Below the pieces are notes generated by a model. The model did no database searches. It saw nothing but the letters and a program-made list of their open reading frames with translations, and was not told where the DNA came from. A stretch of DNA of 64,000 nt from Gibbula magus (lineage: Eukaryota; Mollusca; Gastropoda; Trochida; Trochidae): NCBI GenBank assembly GCA_936450465.1, contig OW388293.1:32431860-32495859 (forward strand), in the 5' to 3' direction. The position numbers and the translations under genes were made by a program. Of this stretch, positions 48,312 through 59,387 are shown one piece after another. The number at the start of each line of letters is the position of its first letter. The first letter of the stretch is position 1.

Positions 48312-49139
48312 CGAGATTCAATTGAAAGACATTTCAAAATGTATAATTTTAAGAAATTTAATTTAAACTACAAATATGATTTGATTTGATTATCATTGGA
48401 TTGACGTGAGTATGTTGTGTGCCACATTGTGTAGATAAATAGACGATTGGTATACATGTCAATTATTCAAATAACCAAAACGTTGATAAACACGTGGAGC
48501 TACAGGGAGAGCAGTTCCTTCCTTCTCTTTTCATAATTTTGTATTTCTATGAAATTTAAAATACAGATTACTGAGATTAGGAAATAATAAGTTAATGCAG
48601 ATACTAAAGGTTCAAGAACAATTAAATACCAGAGGTTTCGTCCCGAAGAATGTGATTGTGACTTGCGATTGGACAACCTTTAAGGTTTTGACTAATAATC
48701 GTGTTTATAACCACAGGGGATTGTATTGTCGAAGAAACTAGCGACAAGAAAGCATATGAAGTCGACGAGCCAGCCCCTTAAACTAAACAAAATTGTTATA
48801 TAATAAGCCCCTGTGTATATATACGTTTGTATTGATGAATGTTTTCTTCTGTCGTGAATATATTATGTACATCATTTCAAAAGAGTGTTTATGTCTATTA
48901 ATTACATGTACAGTTTTTAAATCAAGTTGTCATTTTGATATGAAACGCAGTATGAAAAACACAACCTCAAAGTGTTATTAGTTTAAGGCTTTGTAAATAA
49001 AGGGACCATAAAACTAAAGGTATTGAGAAACTGTCGGGACACTCGGTACACCGGGCACCATCATGCAGTGCACAGCCTAGCCCAGCATATCAAATGAAAT
49101 AATTGTTTGTAATGCCATGGTTGCAGAGTAATATGATAT
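48312..49139. other. 3' flank of the stalk-like gene
   Basis: Noncoding. A canonical AATAAA at 48996-49001, about 685 bp past the stop codon, is a candidate poly(A) signal for the stalk-like gene. Nothing else was recognised. Confidence 0.5.
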
Positions 49140-49807
49140 ATTAAGAAATTAAAGAAATTAAACGTACATTGGAATACAACGGTTTTGGATATATCTTCTC
49201 AGATCCATATTCTGTTAAAATATCTGAATTTATCCCACTGCTAAAACAAAGATTACAGGATAACTATATATCAGTATGGCATAGCCAATTAAGTCAATCA
49301 TCATCACTCTACTTGTACAAGGAATATAAGAAATCTCATAATTTGGAAAGCTATCTCCTCAAAATTGGAAATACTAAACACAGAAGAGCCCTATGCAAAC
49401 TCCGTCTGTCCGCGCACACTCTTCACATCGAGACCGGGAGACACGGCAGCAACCGAGTTGAGCGGACCCAAAGAAAATGTTTAAAATGTAACAACGACGA
49501 AATAGAAGATGAATACCACTTCATTGTAACATGCCCATTCTACAGTGACTTACGACCTAAATATCTAAAACAATATTATTTTAAAGCACCATCAGTTTAT
49601 AAATTCCTTCAATTGTGTTCCACTAATAATGTTAAAGATATTAGAAACTTAGCAGCATTTGCTTATGAAGCTTTTCAGCGAAGAAATTCTTAATTTGTAA
49701 AACATCCTCGCTATCTGATAACCATATGCATATGTTATGTACATGGCCAGAGGCCATTTATTATGGCTTGAGTCAATAAAAGTTTCTGTCTGTCTGTCTG
49801 TCTGTCT
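49140..49807 (+). mobile_element. 3' end of a non-LTR retrotransposon (LINE)
   Basis: A truncated ORF is followed by a short 3' region ending 'gagtcaataaaagtttctg' and a (TCTG)n tail (about 49784-49807), the usual layout of a 5'-truncated LINE copy. A similar (GTCT)n run near 45020 may mark another tail. Confidence 0.75.
49169..49693 (+). CDS. LINE ORF2 C-terminal fragment, 174 codons
   Basis: Encodes a C-terminal region with RRALCKLRLSAHTLHIETGR followed by a CCHC-like pattern, CLKC-x10-H-x4-C (residues about 104-122). This arrangement is found after the reverse-transcriptase domain in several animal non-LTR elements. The RT and endonuclease domains are absent. The annotated start is not a real start, because the element is 5'-truncated. 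The frame has no internal stop, so the copy is fairly young. I cannot name the clade. Confidence 0.75.
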   Translation: MEYNGFGYIFSDPYSVKISEFIPLLKQRLQDNYISVWHSQLSQSSSLYLYKEYKKSHNLESYLLKIGNTKHRRALCKLRLSAHTLHIETGRHGSNRVERTQRKCLKCNNDEIEDEYHFIVTCPFYSDLRPKYLKQYYFKAPSVYKFLQLCSTNNVKDIRNLAAFAYEAFQRRNS

Positions 49808-50230
49808 ATATTTGAGTATTCAGAGAGACAGCATTACTAATTAGGAACTCTTGACTGTATATACAGCTTACATGGCTTGCAAATAAAGATTTTAATCCAT
49901 GGCGCTCTTTCTTATTTAACAATAATTGAACTTCACAGTATTCGATATCCCCTTACTTCAATTAAGTTAGTCTAATATTAAGGTTGAACCCAGGTACAAT
50001 GAGTATCTCTGACAGTTATGTTACGATATCCATATGTAGTGGAACGCTGATAAATAAACAATCAAGGGACTCGTCAAAATGTTTTACTAATTGAGAATAC
50101 TGGGAGAGAGGCAACAACACCTTTGTGGCAGTTGAAAGTAAAACAAAAGTGTTTGAGGTTGAAATTAATATGTTTATGATTTATAAACATTTAAAATATA
50201 GGAAGCGAGCATTTATTTCGCAAAACATGT

Positions 50231-50290
50231 AAATGAGTGAGTGAGTTATTGTTTAACGCCACTTGGGCAATATTGCAGCCATTAGCGGCG
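50231..50290 (-). repeat. SINE 3'-part fragment, inverted
   Basis: Reads 'gagtgagtgagttattgttt' then 'aacgccacttgggcaatatt' and 'gcagccattagcggcgag', the reverse of the SINE tail/core seen at 11459-11527. Confidence 0.65.
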
Positions 50291-51308
50291 AGAAATTTGA
50301 TTAAATTAGATATTTATTTTTAGCAAAAGCATACGACACGAAGGCCGTAAAAACATGTAGAAAGTTTCCTTTAAGTCAAATTTTAAAATAAACTAAAAAG
50401 GGAATATGTACACACACAAAAGAAACGTATTTCATCCTAAAAGCTTATATATCGTAGTTGAGCTTATTTGATAATCATTATTTTACTGAAGTAGGTCTGG
50501 TCAGTCAGCTTTCTGGTCTCCAATCTCCAGATTGGTCAGTTTGTTGAAACCCACTGGCTGATGATTGATCTGTTACCTGTATTATCACAGGAGGCAATAA
50601 CTGTGGCAGGGTATGGTTATGTGTAAGTGGACACTATACCTACTCGCGAGGCGTCTGTAAAATGCATGTATGGCAAGAAACACATGTACATGTACATGTA
50701 ATATACGAGTTATTAATAAACACTATACGTAGATATTTATATAACGCAACTATTTCTTGAGTTCTGTGCATGTTCAGCCAATTTCTCTTTTTAGAATTAT
50801 TAATAAACATTATACATAGATATTTATCTAACGCAACTGCATATTCAGAGTTCAGCCAATTCCTCTTTTAAAAAGAATGGTCTTCAGGTAGGATCTGAGG
50901 ATTGTCAACTAATCCAGTTTTCTGATGTTTTTTGAGAGATGGTTCCATAACACTGCACTATAACTGTGTTCTGACTATACGCTGCTATTCGGGTAATTTG
51001 AACTGTTGGTGACTTGCTGACTTCCGCATACTCTCAGCCATTGGCTTCTTACAAACTCTTGGGGATTGCCGCGTGATGTAGATGTAGATGTACACCAGCA
51101 ACTTGTTTACAATTCTCTCTCGAACAAGAAGCCAATATATTATCTTCAGGGTCGGTGTAATGTGTACATGTGTGTGTTAACATCCTTGCTACCGTATTCT
51201 AGCGCCGCTGTAGTTTGTCCACGTATTGCTGGAACTTTTGCAATAGTTCAGGCGAACATTAAAATAGGTATGCACTAGACTAGCTGCAGAACTGTAGTTG
51301 TAGAACCT

Positions 51309-51311
51309 CTC

Positions 51312-51348
<37 letters not shown>

Positions 51349-51360
51349 CCTCTCCCCCCG
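51309..51360. repeat. Poly-C tract
   Basis: About 37 uninterrupted C residues followed by interrupted C-rich sequence. The length is likely to vary between assemblies. The glycine-rich minus-strand frame over it is an artefact. Confidence 0.9.
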
Positions 51361-51548
51361 TATGTAAAAGAGGACGAGGACTGTAGCACCTTGTGAATCA
51401 ATTCGAGGAGGAAGGTCGATCTACACACGTGTAGCAAGGCTGACTCTAAACGATATTTGACCGCAACCAACATCATAACACACCAAAATGTCTCCAAAGA
51501 CTCCTCGCGATTTCCCATCATGTTCACATTGTCACTCGATGTTTCAGT

Positions 51549-51941
51549 TTAGGCGTGCAGCGCAATAGCAACAATGATGCCTATCAAAAGTAGAAGGCCG
51601 CCAATAGCAAATCCAACGTAGATCCAACAAACTGCTGAGCGCGCCATGGCCTTGGCTTCACTCTTGGCCCCGAGCTCCTTGTACTTCAACGCTTCCCATG
51701 CATACTGGTTTGAAATGGCACCAGGGAAAATGAGGAAAATGTAGCAAATGTATGACACCATTATGACTTGTTTAATCGTTGTAAATGGTTTAGGTACAAA
51801 GTCATTATCTGGGATCATTAATTTGACTCCGCCGAGCTTTACAGTGGCTGTATTGTCCGTGTCTTGTTCTCCATCTTTCTCTCCCGCCTCCGCTTCTGCA
51901 GTGGACAACTTCACGTCGCTCATTTCCGGTTCCGCTGCCAT
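51549..51941 (-). CDS. Dispanin (CD225/IFITM-like) membrane protein, 130 aa
   Basis: Single coding exon. The polar acidic N-terminus (1-40) is followed by a conserved part FVPKPFTTIKQ, a first hydrophobic segment (about VIMVSYICYIFLIFPGAI), a short cytosolic loop KYKELGAKSEAKAMARSA, and a second hydrophobic segment (VGFAIGGLLLLIGIIVAI) ending ALHA. The two-segment order and the K-x-GAKSEAKAMARSA loop resemble the CD225 domain of dispanins, which includes IFITM proteins. An acceptor-like TTTCAG precedes the 5' UTR near 52030, as in the paralog at 58986, suggesting a shared noncoding first exon. Function in this animal is unknown; dispanins include membrane-fusion modulators. Confidence 0.8.
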   Translation of the reverse strand: MAAEPEMSDVKLSTAEAEAGEKDGEQDTDNTATVKLGGVKLMIPDNDFVPKPFTTIKQVIMVSYICYIFLIFPGAISNQYAWEALKYKELGAKSEAKAMARSAVCWIYVGFAIGGLLLLIGIIVAIALHA

Positions 51942-54246
51942 TTGTGTAATGTTATGCGTCTTTTATAGGCGCTGTTCGTTTCAATTGCTTATCTGGTCTT
52001 TATCAAGTTTCCACTTAATCCGGTAACCTGAAAGAATGAAAGTATATAGAAACACCGTTGTTTATAGTCATCGCTCTTGAGTGTCCCGCCCAACTTTATG
52101 GATGTACAACGTGTCTGTATCTCATATACAACATAAAGTATATTCTGACCCATATGGTTGAAAATAACCGAGTTAATATTATTGATATGAGCACATGTGC
52201 TCGGGCAATAAAAAAATTCACACTCGTTTCGTAAAAGTCATATGACACACTTCCTCGGGTAATAATCTCTATATCTCACAATCAAATCACAACTACTTTA
52301 ACGCTCGCTCCAGTAGTGGACATGTTCAAAGTAAGAGGACCGGCTAACCTCAGAGTGTTTGGCTGATTGTAGATCCCACACATCATGAACTTATAGAGTT
52401 TATTCTGGTTCATTTATCTGACAGTTGTTTCTCATCGATCAAAACATGTCATCCAACCCAGAGACTGAATTCGCCAAATGATATGCGACTGACTTACCAG
52501 TTTCGATTCTACATTTTACAGTGAAATAAATGAATGAAAAAATGAAATTTCAAACATGTATTTATATATGTGTGCGGTTAATTAATATTACATGTAAGTA
52601 TTTATTAAAAATATAGAAAATATTTTTGAAAGTGATACTGCTATTTCGCCAATTGCTTCGATCCCAAATAAGCGGAGAACGTTTCCTTGGTAAGGTGTCT
52701 CCCAAGAGTAAGTTTATTACTATTACCGAGTTTATCCGCATTTCCCGCGCAAACCATGACCTTGGTCACACAGTTAAAATAGTGAGACACATTGATTGGC
52801 GGAACTGCCTATATACACTGTATGGCCACTGAAGACTTTATTCTTAGTTGATTTTCTGACGTTTAACTTCTAATAAAGTGTGCTCAGTCGTATACAATTA
52901 TTGGGCGGTAGGCAATAAAATGATCTTAATACATGTAATTATGACCCATTAAAACATTTGTGTACTCTTATGCATATTTACTCTTGTTACACATGTACCC
53001 AGGATAAGAAATGATATTAATAATAATAATAATATACATTTTAACGCCTAATATCCAGTGCAAGCACTGCTCAATGGCGGTACAATTATTACCCTGAAGG
53101 AACTGTACTTTCAGTGCCGCTACTAAGCGCTCCGCGCGACCATTTAGGTCCGTACCTCCCGTGTTCAGGTACCCATTTAAACAGCTGGGTGGACTGAGTG
53201 CAATGTGGATGAAGTGCCTTGCTGAACATGTAAATACAATACACAAGCATATATGTTCTTTACAATAACATAGACTATATATATTGCTCAGTGTCGGCTG
53301 AACCGATCACTATGTATAATTGCGCTACAAGCCATAATGCCTCAATATATATATTGAACAATTTAGGTCACAGTGACCGTGTCAGTTATGCATAATGATT
53401 TGATGTGTCACTTTCCCTTTCCTTTTGAACCGCGTTTTCAAAATTAAACTCTTACACAAATCGAAAATATCAAGCAAATTATACCGATATTATTTTTCTC
53501 AATATTTAGCCTACATGCTTATGGTTTAATCTCCTGTAAACAGTAGACACATTGAGAACTGAAGAGGCGAGCATGAGACGACAATGTCTGAATATTTTAG
53601 ATTATTGTATTTCAAAAAGTGGAAAATGTCCCCCCGGTATAGGTCCTGCACTGAGCTGAAGAAAGGCAGTTTCATGTATATAAACCGTATTGTGGCGTTT
53701 CAGAAGAGGAAGAGTTAGGGACAAACAGTAAACAGACGAATCTAGTATGACGTCAGGGCTCGTTACCTGTGTTGCTCGCCGAGTCAATTGTTGTTTACCT
53801 GTTATTTTGGATTGCGGTGATCAATATCTTGAATTCCTAAGTAAAGGTACTCTTGATATATACAATGACCTTCCCTAAATGTGGCGATGTTGCAACCCGC
53901 TCCATCAATTTTCATTCAAAAAACGAAGCGGTTGCGCATTCTAGGTCAAAGCCGTGGGACGGACGCTTATTTACACCTGTCGCGTGAAAAGGCCCCTTGC
54001 TGTTAGAGTGTGACGGCGGTCGTATTCTAATGTTAGAAAGTAACAGTAACCGGACGTTCAGCCACACGTTCAAGTGGCACATATAAAGACTCAGTATATC
54101 GAGAAGCACTGTCTATTTCTAAAACTTACCATTTATATACTAATCGGTTAAGTAAGGTAACACTAGTCGTGATTTGGTTCATTCCCATTACCGCTACACT
54201 CTCAATTCATATATACACACCATTTCAACTACACATTGTAACTGCC
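51942..54246. other. Upstream region of the first dispanin gene
   Basis: No other gene recognised. It must contain the noncoding first exon and promoter of the 130-aa dispanin gene. A dispersed repeat lies at 53035-53230. Confidence 0.45.
53035..53230. repeat. Dispersed repeat with 'cccatttaaacagctgggtggactgag'
   Basis: The phrase around 53165-53225 (acccatttaaacagctgggt, then gaagtgccttgctga) belongs to a repeat I recall as widespread in invertebrate genomes. It is single-copy in this window, so the call rests on recognition only. Confidence 0.4.
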
Positions 54247-54345
54247 ATCCTCGTTTACCCAGGGTTTTATATATGATCCGTTTCTCTCCACTATGCTATA
54301 GGGGAGAGAAACGGATCATATATAAAACCCTGGGTAACCGAGGAT
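54247..54345. repeat. Near-perfect palindrome, 43-bp arms
   Basis: The left arm 54247-54289 ('atcctcgtttacccagggtt' onward) is matched by its inverse at 54303-54345 with about one or two mismatches and a loop of about 13 bp. It lies 200 bp before the 65-bp satellite. Confidence 0.85.
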
Positions 54346-54552
54346 GTGTCACTGCATGTTTCTCATTACCTCTACACTTTGAATCAGTTCTACACTGCTG
54401 ATAAGTGGTCTCACCCAATTAGCAAACTGGCTTGGTTAATTACTGAGCAATTAAAGTTCGATTTAATATGGACAATGAGAATAGGTTATGCTTTTGTAAT
54501 TGTGGAAGTGAACACCATTTGTTGCCTATTTATGTGCAATCCAAATGACTGT

Positions 54553-55263
54553 CAGCTTTGCTCACATTATCTAGAATATATAAGCTACTTAAAGGTAGGA
54601 TGTGGTGCTCAGCTTCTCGCTACTTTGCTCACATTATCTAGAATATATAAGCTACTTAAAGTAGGATGTGGTGCTCAGCTTCTCGCTACTTTGCTCACAT
54701 TATCTAGAATGTAAGCTACTTAAAGGTAGGATGTGGTGCTCAGCTTCTCGCTACTTTGCTCACATTATCTAGAATATAAGCTACTTAAAGGTAGGATGTG
54801 GTGCTCAGCTTCTCGCTACTTTGCTCACATTAACTAGAATGTAAGCTACTTAAAGGTAGGATGTGGTGCTCAGCTTCTCGCTACTTTGCTCACATTATCT
54901 AGAATATAAGCTACTTAAAGGTAGGATGTGGTGCTCAGCTTCTCGCTACTTTGCTCACATTATCTAGAATATATAAGTTACTTAAAGGTAGGATGTGGTG
55001 CTCAGCTTCTCGCTACTTTGCTCACATTATCTAGAATGTAAGCTACTTAAAGGTAGGATGTGGTGCTCAGCTTCTCGCTACTTTGCTCACATTATCTAGA
55101 ATATAAGCTACTTAAAGGTAGGATGTGGTGCTCAGCTTCTCGCTACTTTGCTCACATTATCTAGAATATATAAGCTACTTAAAGGTAGGATGTGGTGCTC
55201 AGCTTCTCGCTACTTTGCTCACATTATCTAGAATGTAAGCTACTTAAAGGTAGGATGTGATGC
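54553..55263. repeat. Satellite array, unit about 65 bp, about 11 copies
   Basis: The unit reads 'gctcagcttctcgctacttt', 'gctcacattatctagaatat', 'aagctacttaaaggtaggat', 'gtggt'. Copies differ mainly by an 'atat' versus 'gt' variation after 'tctagaat' and a single-base deletion in 'aaaggtagg'. Homogeneity is high. The array lies between the two dispanin genes. Confidence 0.95.
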
Positions 55264-56913
55264 TCCATGTTCACTTTCGGGATTTATTAAAAGGGGATTT
55301 CAATTTGACAAATACCCGACTTTAATTTTCTGAAATCGCCCTAAGAATTACTTATATACAGCTTTCTAATTACACCACCTTATTAGTGCCGACAAACGAT
55401 TCACTGTTCAAAGTGTATCTGCCGGGTTTGACGTCACTCCCGGATATCCGCGTACATGATATTTCAACGTGTTTTATCACCTTTATGACTGTCGATTTAA
55501 CATACTAATATTCACCAAAACAACTCAAATCTTCGATATAAATCGAATCCTTAGATATCTTACTTGGTAATTTCGCAAACAAAAATTGTATGGTTATTGT
55601 CATTTCTTCCCACAGAGGTTACTCCCTTCAGATTTCCAATCCTATAACCTCTGTTCTAGATGGCCTCAATTTCTAGGCTCCAGCAAAATCCCCTAGCGAG
55701 GAAAAGGGGAACCTCATACTGTATCCCTGCTACTTAACCAATGAATATTTATCTTTCAGCGGCCAAATCGACCGAGTGATTTCAAAGATCTAAGCAAGTG
55801 TCCTTCAAATATGTCTGATGTAAATAACACAGACGAACTATTTTTGGTATTTGTCTCTGATTTCATCTTCTTTATTCACAGCAGATTTATATTTCGAGGA
55901 AAACACATTAAACAGTAAAACTTTATCAAGTTTAGTTTATCATTATGTCGTGTCATTGCCAAATGTCAGTTTACAACGGCGTCGCTGATTGCACAACTAA
56001 ATTCCATTGCAACCTACCATGACTCTCCATATTCTGCCGGCGAATTCACGCCTTGTAGAGCAGATGTTAGTATCGGAAATGTGAAGGCAGTAACCTATGT
56101 GGAAAGAGTATGATACCCTGATGTACTTCTTAATCTGTAACAACTATGTTAAGGATGTTATTTGCGCTTTGAAATTATGCACAAACTAAACTATGTAGAA
56201 TGGACCCGTGGGCTTCTCCTGCAATAAAGCTCTCTGCAACTGACTGCAACATATTAGGATTCTCTATTGCTCGTACAAGAAAACGGTCGTATTAGAACAG
56301 AGGTTACTCGGACGATCTGGATTGAGTTACTTCTGTAGGGCGACAATGCCCGATCAGGAGTAAGCATTCACTCGGAAATGTACTGAAGAGAAGATTGAAA
56401 GGTTTACACAATTATTGTGTTGTCATCCTGAATTCTTGCTTTTCTTATTATATGTACATCATGTCTAAATAAGTGTTTGTATTTCATCATATTCAAGTTT
56501 CAGCATAATTTGCAGACTATGGTGATGTTTTGCTCGAGAGGATGCTTGAAGGTTGTCTTTGAACCTATCAAACAGTCGGTTGCCAACCACGACACAGAAA
56601 TGATGGGGTAATCCGTGAACACACATCAGTTTACTAAGCGACTGGGAGTACCAAAACATATTGGTCGTAAAACTGATCCCTGGTGTTCTAAAAACTTTAT
56701 CGAATATTCAAACATTCACAAAGTCACTTGTACCTCGCAACACCAGACATCTGTCAGTAGTTTGGACAGAAAACTGCAAACTTTGACAGTAATCCGATTA
56801 GTATAGTTTTCCTCAACAAATTAAATCAGGGTAAAAGCACTCGGTACAATAACTAACCGCATTTCTTCCGGTAACAGAATGATATAACTACCTCCCCACA
56901 AAATTCCAGTGTA
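55264..56913. other. No gene recognised
   Basis: AT-rich DNA between the satellite and the MITE at 56914. One copy of the dispersed motif 'cttcccacagaggttactcc' lies near 55607. Short open frames show no domain. Confidence 0.5.
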
Positions 56914-57056
56914 CAGTCAAGCCGCGATAATCCGGCCACCGATAATCCGAATCTCGCAGTTTCCGAACGGTAGGAAGATGTAACCAAACTAAACATTTCA
57001 CTATCCGAACATTTTTGATGAAAAACGGAAGCATTCGGATTATCGAGGCCTGACTG
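56914..57056. mobile_element. TA-flanked pogo/Tigger-like MITE, 143 bp
   Basis: Starts 'cagtcaagccgcgataatcc' and ends 'ggattatcgaggcctgactg', with TA on both sides. CAGTCA-type ends with 'ataatccg' stretches are typical of pogo/Tigger-derived MITEs. Confidence 0.8.
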
Positions 57057-57781
57057 TATAGCGGTTCTGGAGGAGAAAATGTGAAAAATTTCGGAAATCG
57101 TCGCACGTCATTAACCCATTTGGCCTGAAAGGCCTGATGAGCTTAAAACCGAATGTGTAATTTCACAAAAACACTAATTTACTCAAAACTGTACACTGTG
57201 AAGAATGTGCAAACTAAACCAAAATCAACTGAGCTTAAAAGCTTCAAATGGTTTTATTATTATAAACATAAACATATAAACATGATATATATTGAAACTA
57301 AGAATTTTAATACAATAAAACAGATCTTCTTCTGAAATCAACCAGCACAGGAATATACATACATATGACGTATTTCATTTTACGCACAAATTGCATGTAT
57401 CATTACTGTTTACATACATCTAACATGCATCTTGAGTATTACACACAGTGACTGTACATTATATCTCTGAATGAGACATTACATGTAACTCACAGTTGAG
57501 TTTGAAAACTCCTCGTCTTGAGTAATCTCATAAACACACAGTCCGACTAAAACACCGAACGGTAGCGCGTTGATTAATCAATATCGATTACCTTAATTGA
57601 TTATCACAATAATTGGTGGAAAGTTCTATGACCAGGGTTCACGCATATCACGTGTCTGGGTAGCCCATGGTTGGTGGGAAATTATGATGGGATAGCAAAA
57701 TGTATTAAAGTACTCAAGGAGGAAGCACTTTTAAACATTAGGATGAAAGATTGTGTAGATATATTTGACAATCTATGCCGT

Positions 57782-57842
57782 GTTCAAGATAGGTTTCAAA
57801 GTTATCGCTCAAAGAGCGATTACTTTGAAACCTATCTTGAAC
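57782..57842. repeat. Palindrome, 29-bp arms, 3-bp loop
   Basis: The left arm 57782-57810 ('gttcaagataggtttcaaag' onward) and its inverse at 57814-57842 differ at one position. It contains 'gagcg' motifs that also make up the minisatellite 85 bp downstream. Confidence 0.9.
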
Positions 57843-57927
57843 GCGATTGCTCAATGTAGCGCTACGTAGCAAGGCGAGCAAACTTTGAGGAATTTGCACT
57901 GTGTCGTTCAAGAGAGAAGAAGCGCTC

Positions 57928-57982
57928 ATTGAGCGCTACATTGAGCGCTACATTGAGCGCTACATTGAGCGCTACATTGAGC
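57928..57982. repeat. 12-bp minisatellite ATTGAGCGCTAC
   Basis: About 4.6 perfect tandem copies. Related 'gctcaatgtagcgct' lies inverted at about 57850-57864, so the block can fold with the sequence next to the palindrome. Confidence 0.9.
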
Positions 57983-58831
57983 AATTGAAGCGCTCGCTTC
58001 TATTGAACGGGGCGCTGGAATACATTGGGGTTCGTATTTTCAGAAATGGATAGCCTGAAATGCTAATACTGTGATATGGTTAATTTTAACTGTATGGTAC
58101 TACTTGAATGTCATCGCAATATACAGTGCCTAATTAAGCACTATGTTTCAAAAGTAAAATACACGTAACATGAACACAAGATACGAGACATGTCCCATGC
58201 ACATTTCCCAAATTTGACATGGAAAACGTTTTTAATACGTTATTTGGATGATTTACCCAAACCTTTTTAGAAACGTTAATAAAACATTCGTAATGAAATG
58301 TGTCTGTAATGTATCATAGCATCGTTTTATAAACGTTGTGGGAAAACGTTTCAAGAAATGTTTTATAAAGGTTTTGCAGAAACATTTTGCTAGGAAAAGT
58401 TTTGTGTTTGCTTGGTATGATGGTGGCGTTTATTTGTATCGTAGTTGAGCTTATTAGATAACAAATATTATGCTGAAGTAAGCCTGGGGCATAGCCACTG
58501 GAACATGTTCACCTAATATCTTCTCAAATAACTCCTCTAGCCCATACACAGGAGCTAGACGGTCTCCACGCAGAAAGTCACTCGCTGAAGGGTGTTGACA
58601 CGGTGAAGTATACAGCGGGCAATGAGTGTTGCTTGAAGTAGGATACAGTCATTTGGAAACTAAAACTATTGTGGTTGTGGTTGAATGTATGTCCCTTTCC
58701 TCAGTGGAAACGAGCAAATGTTGAATGACCATGTCCGTTGATGAAAGAGTAAAATGTACAATATCAGATCTCTGAAGACCCCACATGGTGTTGCATAATT
58801 TTCATCACAATGACAGAATCGTTATTTAGTT

Positions 58832-58972
58832 TTAGGCAAATTCCACACAAAGAACAATGATTGTTGCCAAAAGACCAACGGCACCGATAGCAAATCCAAC
58901 GTATATCCAACAAACTGCCGAGCGCGCCATGGCCTTGACTTCACTCTTGGCCCCGAGCTCCTTGTACTTCAC
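58832..58972 (-). pseudogene. Truncated third dispanin copy
   Basis: The minus strand encodes YKELGAKSEVKAMARSAV, CWIYVGFAIG and a diverged second membrane segment ending VLCVEFA and a stop (58834-58832). It begins abruptly at the YKEL part, 14 bp downstream of the neighbouring gene's stop codon and in another frame. It has no start and no first membrane segment. It would lie in the 3' UTR of the 133-aa dispanin gene. Its diverged end suggests it derives from a further paralog. Confidence 0.8.
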
Positions 58973-58985
58973 TCGATGTTTCAGT

Positions 58986-59387
58986 TTAGGCGTGCAGCGC
59001 AATAGCAACAATGATGCCTATCAAAAGTAGAAGGCCGCCAATAGCAAATCCAACGTAGATCCAACAAACTGCTGAGCGCGCCATGGCCTTGGCTTCACTC
59101 TTGGCCCCAAGCTCCTTGTACTTCAACGCTTCCCATGCATACTGGTTTGCAATGGCACCAGGGAAAATGAGGAAAATGTAGCAAATGTATGACACCATTA
59201 TGACTTGTTTAATCGTTGTAAATGGTTTAGGTACAAAGTCATTATTTGGAATCATTAATTTGACTCCGCCTAGGTTTTGGTTCACAATATAAGGGTTAGC
59301 TTTGGCTTTGTCCATGGTTTCGTCCTCTTTCTTCTCTCCCGCCTCGACATCTGTGGAGGTTTTAACGTCGCTCATGTCTGTTGCCAT
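58986..59387 (-). CDS. Dispanin (CD225/IFITM-like) membrane protein, 133 aa
   Basis: Single coding exon. From LGGVKLMIP to the C-terminal ALHA (about 94 residues) it differs from the 130-aa paralog at 51549 by about two residues (D/N and S/A). The first 35-40 residues share only scattered motifs (MSDVK, EAGEK). Two hydrophobic segments and the GAKSEAKAMARSA loop give the dispanin layout. An acceptor-like TTTCAG lies upstream at about 59445, in the same relative place as in the paralog. Near-identity of one part and divergence of the other suggests gene conversion or strong constraint on the membrane domain. Confidence 0.8.
   Translation of the reverse strand: MATDMSDVKTSTDVEAGEKKEDETMDKAKANPYIVNQNLGGVKLMIPNNDFVPKPFTTIKQVIMVSYICYIFLIFPGAIANQYAWEALKYKELGAKSEAKAMARSAVCWIYVGFAIGGLLLLIGIIVAIALHA

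Larger units (their letters stand above)
49808..51548. other. No host gene recognised
   Basis: Contains an inverted SINE fragment at 50231-50290, duplicated short stretches ('tattaataaacactatac' near 50710 and 50800), and the poly-C tract at 51309-51345. The right end is the 3' flank of the first dispanin gene. Confidence 0.5.
57057..58831. other. Noncoding region 3' of the second dispanin gene
   Basis: Contains the palindrome at 57782-57842, the 12-bp minisatellite at 57928-57982, and a diffuse 'aaacgttt'-rich stretch at about 58220-58400. No gene is recognised. Confidence 0.5.

Noticed and set aside
51189..51527. Glycine-rich minus-strand open frame
   Set aside because: The glycine run is the translation of the poly-C tract. 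It overlaps the 3' flank of the dispanin gene.
54346..54714. Open frame across the start of the 65-bp satellite
   Set aside because: It is translation of satellite units, and the frame breaks where unit length changes.
54553..55263. CRISPR-like appearance of regularly spaced repeats
   Set aside because: The whole 65-bp unit is repeated with no unique spacers, and the host is a eukaryote. It is a satellite.
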